Positions 60,001-64,000 of a stretch of 64,000 nucleotides of DNA are shown here, piece after piece. Numbering within the stretch: position 1 is the first letter of the stretch; every line of letters starts with the position of its first letter. The notes below the pieces were generated by a model. The model was not told the DNA's origin. It saw only the letters and a program-made list of their open reading frames with translations, and did no database searches. The DNA is from Vitis vinifera (lineage: Eukaryota > Streptophyta > Magnoliopsida > Vitales > Vitaceae), in NCBI RefSeq assembly GCF_030704535.1, contig NC_081815.1, positions 18,250,001 through 18,314,000 of the forward strand, read 5' to 3'. Both the position numbers and the translations under genes were made by a program.

Positions 60001-60826
60001 TCCCGGATGATCTTTTGCCTGTCCGGGTGAAAACGTCTAACCCTCTGTCAGACGGGTCTTGCTGTGGGCAAGACGTTAAGTCTATGAGAGACGATGGAGG
60101 GATGAATTCCCTTCATATCAGAATGTGCCCATGCGAAGACGTCATGGTTTTGTCGGAGGGCGTCTTGGATGTTCCGGGTTTCTTCAAGTGTCAAGAGGGA
60201 ACTGATATATGTAAAGTGAGTTCCTTCTTCCGAAATTTGGATCGTCTGCAAGGGATCCGCTACCGGGGGATCTTTGTCCGCCGGACTCAATAATTGCTAT
60301 TGGTCAAGTGCATGGCTGGACTCAGGGAGGGGTGTATCCTCCTGGCTGGTCCCTGCTTCTCGTGCTATCTGGTAGCATTGGCGAGCGGCTAACTGGCTGC
60401 CGTATAGGTCGATTTGCCCATCTTTGGTAAGGAAGCTTACCATTTGATGATACGTAGAGGGGATGACTTTCATGTAGTGGAACCATGTGCGCTCCAAGAT
60501 GACATTGAAGGGTGATAAATTTTGTACCACCGAAAATTGCACGTTGAGAGTGACTGGGCCAGCTTGGACCGGCAGTACAATATCTCCCAAGGAAGTAGTT
60601 GACGCCCCGTTGAATCCGAACAAGATTCGCCCAGGATTTTCGAGGCCTGTGAGATTGTGCCCTATGTGGCTAACGATCGATGCTTGTACAAGATCGGCCG
60701 AGCTGCCCGGGTCAACTAGGATGCGTCTCACGTCAAAGTCTCTCATCTCTAGGGACAGGATGAGGGCGTCGTGGTACGACTATAATATCCGTGTGGGGTC
60801 TACTGGTGGGAAAATGATTGTCCCAT
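57033..60826 (-). pseudogene. Tat-element pol: protease, RT, two RNase H domains, integrase
   Basis: One reading frame from about 60826 down to 57033 with no internal frameshift, but nine stops: 60780-60782, 60297-60299, 60048-60050, 59943-59945, 59484-59486, 58491-58493, 58005-58007, 57891-57893, 57432-57434. Protease motif VDPGSSADLV near 60710. Reverse transcriptase 59940-59490 (KWRVCVDYTNLNNACPKD, catalytic YIDD). First RNase H about 59200-59000 (YYVSRALTNVETKYSKMEQT). Second, archaeal-type RNase H about 58760-58500 (WVDGASRASGSGVG, NNEAEYEAIL, YSDSQLVV). Integrase 58355-57440 with HHCC finger and core (MDIVGPLP, ADNGPQFDS, RQAEATNKT). Most stops replace Trp, Arg or Gln codons by single transitions. 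The frame relation to gag suggests loss of one G in the G run at 60841-60846. Confidence 0.92.
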
Positions 60827-62578
60827 CTATGGGGCGAGGGCCCCCCTAGTTATCCCAGGCCGGATGGAGTTGACACGGTCCCGCACCGATGCTGCTCGCA
60901 ACAACCTCTGTCTTTTTTTTTTGGAGTACTCCTCGTCGAATGGGCCTCCGTTAATATAGTTTATAACGGCTTTGGGGGCGGTTGGGGTCCTGGGGGTTCC
61001 AGAGTTGTGATTTATGGAAGCGTCTCCACCTCTGGCATCTGAGCGGATGTATTGCTTTAAATGTCCCGCCTTTATGAGCCTTTCGACCAAATGGTGGAGG
61101 CACCTGCACGCCTCCGTTGTGTGACCATGCTCCTTATGGAATGCACACTTTTTACTATGATCCCTTTTGGATGGGTCCGTTCCGAAGGGTCTAGGCCACC
61201 TGAAATCGGACATGTCTTGGATCATAGGGAGAAGCTTCTCATAGGATATGGAAAGGGGTGTGAGGGGTGGCATTTTCGGGCGACTTGGCCCTTCCTGTCT
61301 TCGATCGGACGGCCTTGGCCGGTTTGAAAGTTTGGCACTTCTTTCCGCACCCCTTCTGGATGCCTGTTCGGCAACCAAGACTTGCTGGGTGGCTGCTCGC
61401 ACGTCATCTTCAAGCATTGAATATTTACTTGCACGCCGGAACAAGTCGTCCATCGTCGTAGGAGGCTTCTTAGCGAGTGATTCGAAAAATGGGGTGCCTG
61501 GACAGATGCTTCTCTTAAAGATCTGCAGGACAGCGTCCATGCTGTAAGCCTCTACCTGTAGCACGGCTTGACCAAACCGCTTTACGAACTCCCTTAAAGA
61601 CTCGTTATCTTGCATTTTTATGTTTTGCAGAGTGCTGATGTTCTGCTTATGTCGAGCGGAGCACAAGTATTGTCCCACGAAGGCTTCCGACAGGTCCCTG
61701 AAATTATCAACAGAGTTGGGAGGTAGGCGGTGAAACCATGAGAGGGTCTGCCCTTGTAGGTTGGCGGGGAATACTTTGCATAGCAGCGCGTCGTTTCCTA
61801 TATCGAGAGTCATGAGTTGACGATAGTGCATGATATGGTCGAAGGGGTCGTTGGACCCATCGTACGCGGAGAATTTAGGCACGAGGAATCCCCTTGGGGG
61901 CTTGTAATGAATAATATGAGAGCAGAAAGGTATGGAGAGCATGTCGTCCAACCTTTTGCTGATGGAGCCAATGGGTGGCTCGTTTGGGAGGTTTCTCCCA
62001 GCTTGTCGTACCGCTAGGTACGATTGAACGTTCTGCACCATAGGGGTGACCATAGGGTCACGGTGCGGGAGAACGTTATGCACTGTAGGGGTGACCATAG
62101 GGTTAGGGTGCGCTCCCCAGGTTGTGGCTACTGGCGGCCTTGGCCTCCCAGGCTCCTGTGGGCCTAGTCTCGCGCACATTGGGTCTGACAACTGGGGTTT
62201 TTTATCGCGTTGTCTTTTTGCTGAGAAATGAGTAGAGTCTGAGCTTTCCTCATGGGGAGCTCGGTGCATGGGCGTGTGTGGCTCATGTGACCTAACGTTG
62301 CATGTTTCAGGGATTGCTCCTACTGCCCCAGGGTATATTGACTCTGGGTCAGGCCTTGAGTTTGCTACCTGGCCTCTTGAATGCTGATGACGGGGAGGTC
62401 CCGTCGATGAAGCTTGTATGCGCAACACAATATTTTCTTCTCTTAATCTTACCGTCTCCTGGAGGAGAGCTTGCAGTTGTTGCTCGCTTGCCAACTGTCT
62501 TCTTTCGATGGCTCGACGCCATTCAGAATTATCTTCCTCTTCCCTAGCAAACGAGCGGCTTCTAGAAGGTGTGGTCAT
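60827..62578 (-). CDS. Gag of the Tat element
   Basis: Open frame of 583 codons from the ATG at 62578-62576, 26 nt after the primer site. It has a coiled-coil-like N-terminus (RRAIERRQLASEQQLQALLQ), a proline-rich middle, and the retrotransposon-gag domain (FSAYDGSNDPFDHIMHYRQL ... FPANLQGQTLSWFHRLPPNS). A zinc-knuckle-like CAFHKEHGHTTEAC motif follows at about 61120-61160. Gag forms the particle that packages the RNA. The frame also runs upstream into the LTR, but the ATG at 62578 fits the leader better. It ends at TAG 60827-60829, shifted relative to pol. In related elements gag and pol appear to be one frame, so this boundary may be a mutation. Confidence 0.85.
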   Translation of the reverse strand: MTTPSRSRSFAREEEDNSEWRRAIERRQLASEQQLQALLQETVRLREENIVLRIQASSTGPPRHQHSRGQVANSRPDPESIYPGAVGAIPETCNVRSHEPHTPMHRAPHEESSDSTHFSAKRQRDKKPQLSDPMCARLGPQEPGRPRPPVATTWGAHPNPMVTPTVHNVLPHRDPMVTPMVQNVQSYLAVRQAGRNLPNEPPIGSISKRLDDMLSIPFCSHIIHYKPPRGFLVPKFSAYDGSNDPFDHIMHYRQLMTLDIGNDALLCKVFPANLQGQTLSWFHRLPPNSVDNFRDLSEAFVGQYLCSARHKQNISTLQNIKMQDNESLREFVKRFGQAVLQVEAYSMDAVLQIFKRSICPGTPFFESLAKKPPTTMDDLFRRASKYSMLEDDVRAATQQVLVAEQASRRGAERSAKLSNRPRPSDRRQEGPSRPKMPPLTPLSISYEKLLPMIQDMSDFRWPRPFGTDPSKRDHSKKCAFHKEHGHTTEACRCLHHLVERLIKAGHLKQYIRSDARGGDASINHNSGTPRTPTAPKAVINYINGGPFDEEYSKKKRQRLLRAASVRDRVNSIRPGITRGALAP

Positions 62579-62604
62579 CTTTGCCGGTGACTGAATCAGT
62601 GAAA

Positions 62605-62624
62605 CTTCCCACAGACGACGCCAA
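62605..62624 (-). promoter_or_regulatory. Primer binding site region of the Tat element
   Basis: The reverse strand directly after the 5' LTR is TTGGCGTCGTCTGTGGGAAG. It has the TGGCG(C/T)CGT start typical of Tat/Athila primer sites. I have not matched it to a specific tRNA. Confidence 0.65.
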
Positions 62625-63319
62625 TGTTGAGGCCTCGCGTCCCTGGTGATCCACGTAGTTGCCAAATGGATGGACGCACGATCTCAACCAATATAGATTC
62701 CTGGTTCAGTCATCACCTGCAAAAGATGCCCGGACGAGGGTCCGGACACACCCTCCGATAGTTTTGTCAGCCATGGATGGAGAGATTAATCAGTTGGCCT
62801 TTTACTAGATATAGCAAGCTTACCTTCTTCCTTGTGTGAAGGTCTCCTTTATATAGTGTCAGAAGCTCGTCCTCCCTATTTAATGATGGGAGGACTTTTT
62901 GGCTCATCATGATGACTCCAAGGTGGTGGCAGGGTCATCATCACCCTGTAGGCGGCTGACAGAGATCGTGGGAGGTGACTTGCTATCATTCCTGTCCTTT
63001 CGCTCTACAGGCGGTGGATCGTGGGAGGTGACCTGCCACCAACCCTGTCCTTTCGCTCTGCAGGCGGCGGATAGTGGGCTGTGGTAGGATGTCGGAATGA
63101 TGTAGTAAGACTTGCTTACTTTTAGTCAACGATCTGGACAAACATATTCGGATAGGATATGTCGGTCGTCCAGATGTGATGTTTGCTAGTGTCGTGTGCC
63201 TCTCCCTGAGGAAGTCCGGATAGGGGAAGCGCGCCACGTGTCCTCTTGGGGGAAATCCGGATGGAGCTAATCCTGATAGAAATGTGTGCCACGTGTCACT
63301 AGGGGGAGAAGTCCCTACA
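62625..63319 (-). repeat. 5' LTR of the Tat element
   Basis: 695 bp, TGTTGAGGCCTCGCG to AGTCCCTACA on the + strand. It holds the element's promoter: TATATAAA on the - strand at about 62848-62855. Only three of the six TCCGGA sites of the other LTR remain intact. Confidence 0.95.
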
Positions 63320-63357
63320 GACCAGACTGAGGTTTCGCATCTGTTTGAGTCACTGGA
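63320..63357 (+). pseudogene. Captured MLLE domain of poly(A)-binding protein, right part
   Basis: Starts with the target duplication GACCA and continues the frame of 52965-53050 (TEVSHLFESLE), completing the MLLE core up to the ESPE-type segment. It then passes directly into IWS1-like sequence. Confidence 0.75.
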
Positions 63358-63530
63358 GGTGAAGAAGCTTTGGGATATGATTGCAGGAGGAGATTCTGAG
63401 GATGATCACGAGGGTCCAAGGACTGTGGATGATTTAACTTCATAGAGGATAGTGGTGTTGACCCTACTGACCAATTTGGAAGTGACCGTGAAGCACGTTC
63501 CCTTGGTGATGCTCCTCAGGCGGAGGAGGA
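63358..63530 (+). pseudogene. Captured fragment of transcription factor IWS1
   Basis: Reads KKLWDMIAGGDSEDDHEGPR, TVDD, then after a 1-nt deletion FIEDSGVDPTDQFGSDREAR, SLGDAPQAEED. This is the acidic region preceding the TFIIS N-terminal-like domain of plant IWS1 (Spt6 partner, brassinosteroid signalling). The conserved domain itself is absent. Confidence 0.75.
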
Positions 63531-63672
63531 TAATGAGAATGCAATTGAATATATAGATGATGAGGATGTCAGTTGGAAAGTTCGAAGAGCAGCAGTTAAA
63601 TGTTTAACAGCTTTGACTGTTCTTGACCTGAAATGCCCTCGAAGTTGTATGAGGAAGCTTATCCACAAGGTC
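63531..63672 (+). pseudogene. Captured fragment of CAND1 (cullin-associated NEDD8-dissociated protein)
   Basis: Reads YIDDEDVSWKVRRAAVKCLT, ALTV, then after a frame slip EMPSKLYEEAYP. This is the HEAT-repeat segment of CAND1 with the hallmark DDEDVSWKVRRAA. Only about 45 residues are present, no intron. Confidence 0.8.
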
Positions 63673-63689
63673 CTTGATATGACCCGTAA

Positions 63690-64000
63690 GGTTGCTGATG
63701 AGAATTCCTACCAGTTTCTTCAGTGAGAATGATGATACAAATGAAACAAACTATTGGAGGTGGTTCCAATCTCCTCATCTAATTCTTGTAATTGATAGGA
63801 TCCAGGACCCAGATAGCCTGGGTGCATTGCTTTGATCAGCTATGGCCTTTAGATGGGGTGGTGCTTTTCTGCTAAGTGGAGGTTGTGATCCATTCAATGA
63901 GAAGTCCCTTCGAGCTAGCTGGAGAGCCTCTTTTCAGCTCCCTATAGTTTCTGGTAGTTGGATTCATCTAGAAACCCTCAAAAATGAATTCCAAATGAAG
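63690..64000 (+). pseudogene. Captured fragment of a SpoU/TrmH-family RNA methyltransferase
   Basis: Reads IPTSFFSENDDTNETNYWRW, FQSPHLILVIDRIQDPDSLG, ALL, a TGA stop at 63833-63835 (where related proteins have Arg), AMAFRWGGAFLLSGGCDPFN, EKSLRASWRASFQLPIVSGS, and on to the window end. This is the start of the SPOUT methyltransferase domain (motif 1 around DRIQDP). The SAM-binding motif 3 would lie beyond the window. Confidence 0.8.

Larger units (their letters stand above)
53051..63319 (-). mobile_element. Complete Tat-lineage Ty3/gypsy retrotransposon with antisense gene
   Basis: A 10.27-kb element with two 695-bp LTRs (53051-53745, 62625-63319), each TG...CA, and identical target duplications GACCA (53046-53050, 63320-63324). 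On the - strand it has a primer site, gag, and pol in the order protease, reverse transcriptase, RNase H, second (archaeal-type) RNase H, integrase. This order with a double RNase H is diagnostic of the Tat lineage. Between pol and the 3' LTR lies a separate gene on the + strand. By eye the LTRs differ at about 33 positions (near 5%), almost all transitions. Pol has nine premature stops, so the copy is not autonomous. Confidence 0.95.

Noticed and set aside
48698..64000. Helitron as the vehicle of the captured genes
   Set aside because: No 5' TC or 3' hairpin-CTRR end seen, the start looks like an LTR, and fragments appear spliced. Not excluded, because the right end is outside the window.
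1..64000. tRNA, rRNA or other RNA genes
   Set aside because: No cloverleaf with A/B boxes or rRNA-like segment was recognised by eye; a dedicated scan such as tRNAscan-SE would settle it.

Overview
This window is nuclear DNA of a flowering plant, most likely grapevine (Vitis) or a close relative. The evidence is split plant genes with GT/AG introns, AT-rich intergenic DNA full of nested transposons, and proteins and element families I associate with Vitis. The species call is inference.

Four host genes are intact. A WAT1/MtN21-type EamA transporter lies at 4693-6583 (-, six exons, 348 aa). A DUF872/TMEM230 membrane protein lies at 11904-12342 (-, two exons, 103 aa). A chloroplast pentatricopeptide repeat protein, apparently the PPR10/At2g18940 orthologue, lies at 22933-25398 (-, one exon, 821 aa). 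Homogentisate phytyltransferase (VTE2-1/HPT1, tocopherol synthesis) lies at 36227-45357 (+, thirteen exons, 406 aa). All splice junctions were placed by reading the sequence, and the exon lengths sum to whole codons in each case. The genes share no obvious pathway, although two act in the chloroplast.

Most of the rest is mobile DNA. 1-3760 holds a decayed Ty3/gypsy gag with its primer site, joined to a Ty1/copia remnant. 7-11 kb holds diverged duplicated retroelement remnants and a LINE fragment. 14.2-15 kb is a copia gag split by a Tourist-like MITE. 16129-22180 is a full-length L1-type LINE with a perfect 18-bp target duplication. 25.7-35.8 kb is AT-rich and layered: tandem duplications, foldback MITEs, and a 5.2-kb element with terminal inverted repeats that was itself hit by a 2.5-kb LTR (31512-34037) with its own 5-bp target duplication.

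The most unusual part is 48.7-64 kb. A sequence starting like an LTR (48698) is followed by a head-to-tail patchwork of partial, apparently intron-free coding fragments from at least eight unrelated host genes, all in the same orientation: RPN6, RABGGTB, CDKF;4-like kinase, SART3-like, poly(A)-binding protein, IWS1, CAND1 and a SpoU/TrmH RNA methyltransferase. It looks like repeated cDNA capture by a retroelement. Two later insertions interrupt it: a solo LTR (50736-51345), and a complete 10.27-kb Tat-lineage Ty3/gypsy element (53051-63319, - strand, target duplication GACCA) that landed inside the captured poly(A)-binding-protein fragment. The Tat element carries gag, a pol with two RNase H domains, and, on the opposite strand, a separate gene with its own TATA box, introns and poly(A) signal.

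Premature stops in the gypsy gag, LINE ORF2 and Tat pol are nearly all C-to-T or G-to-A changes, as expected from deamination of methylated cytosine in silenced elements.
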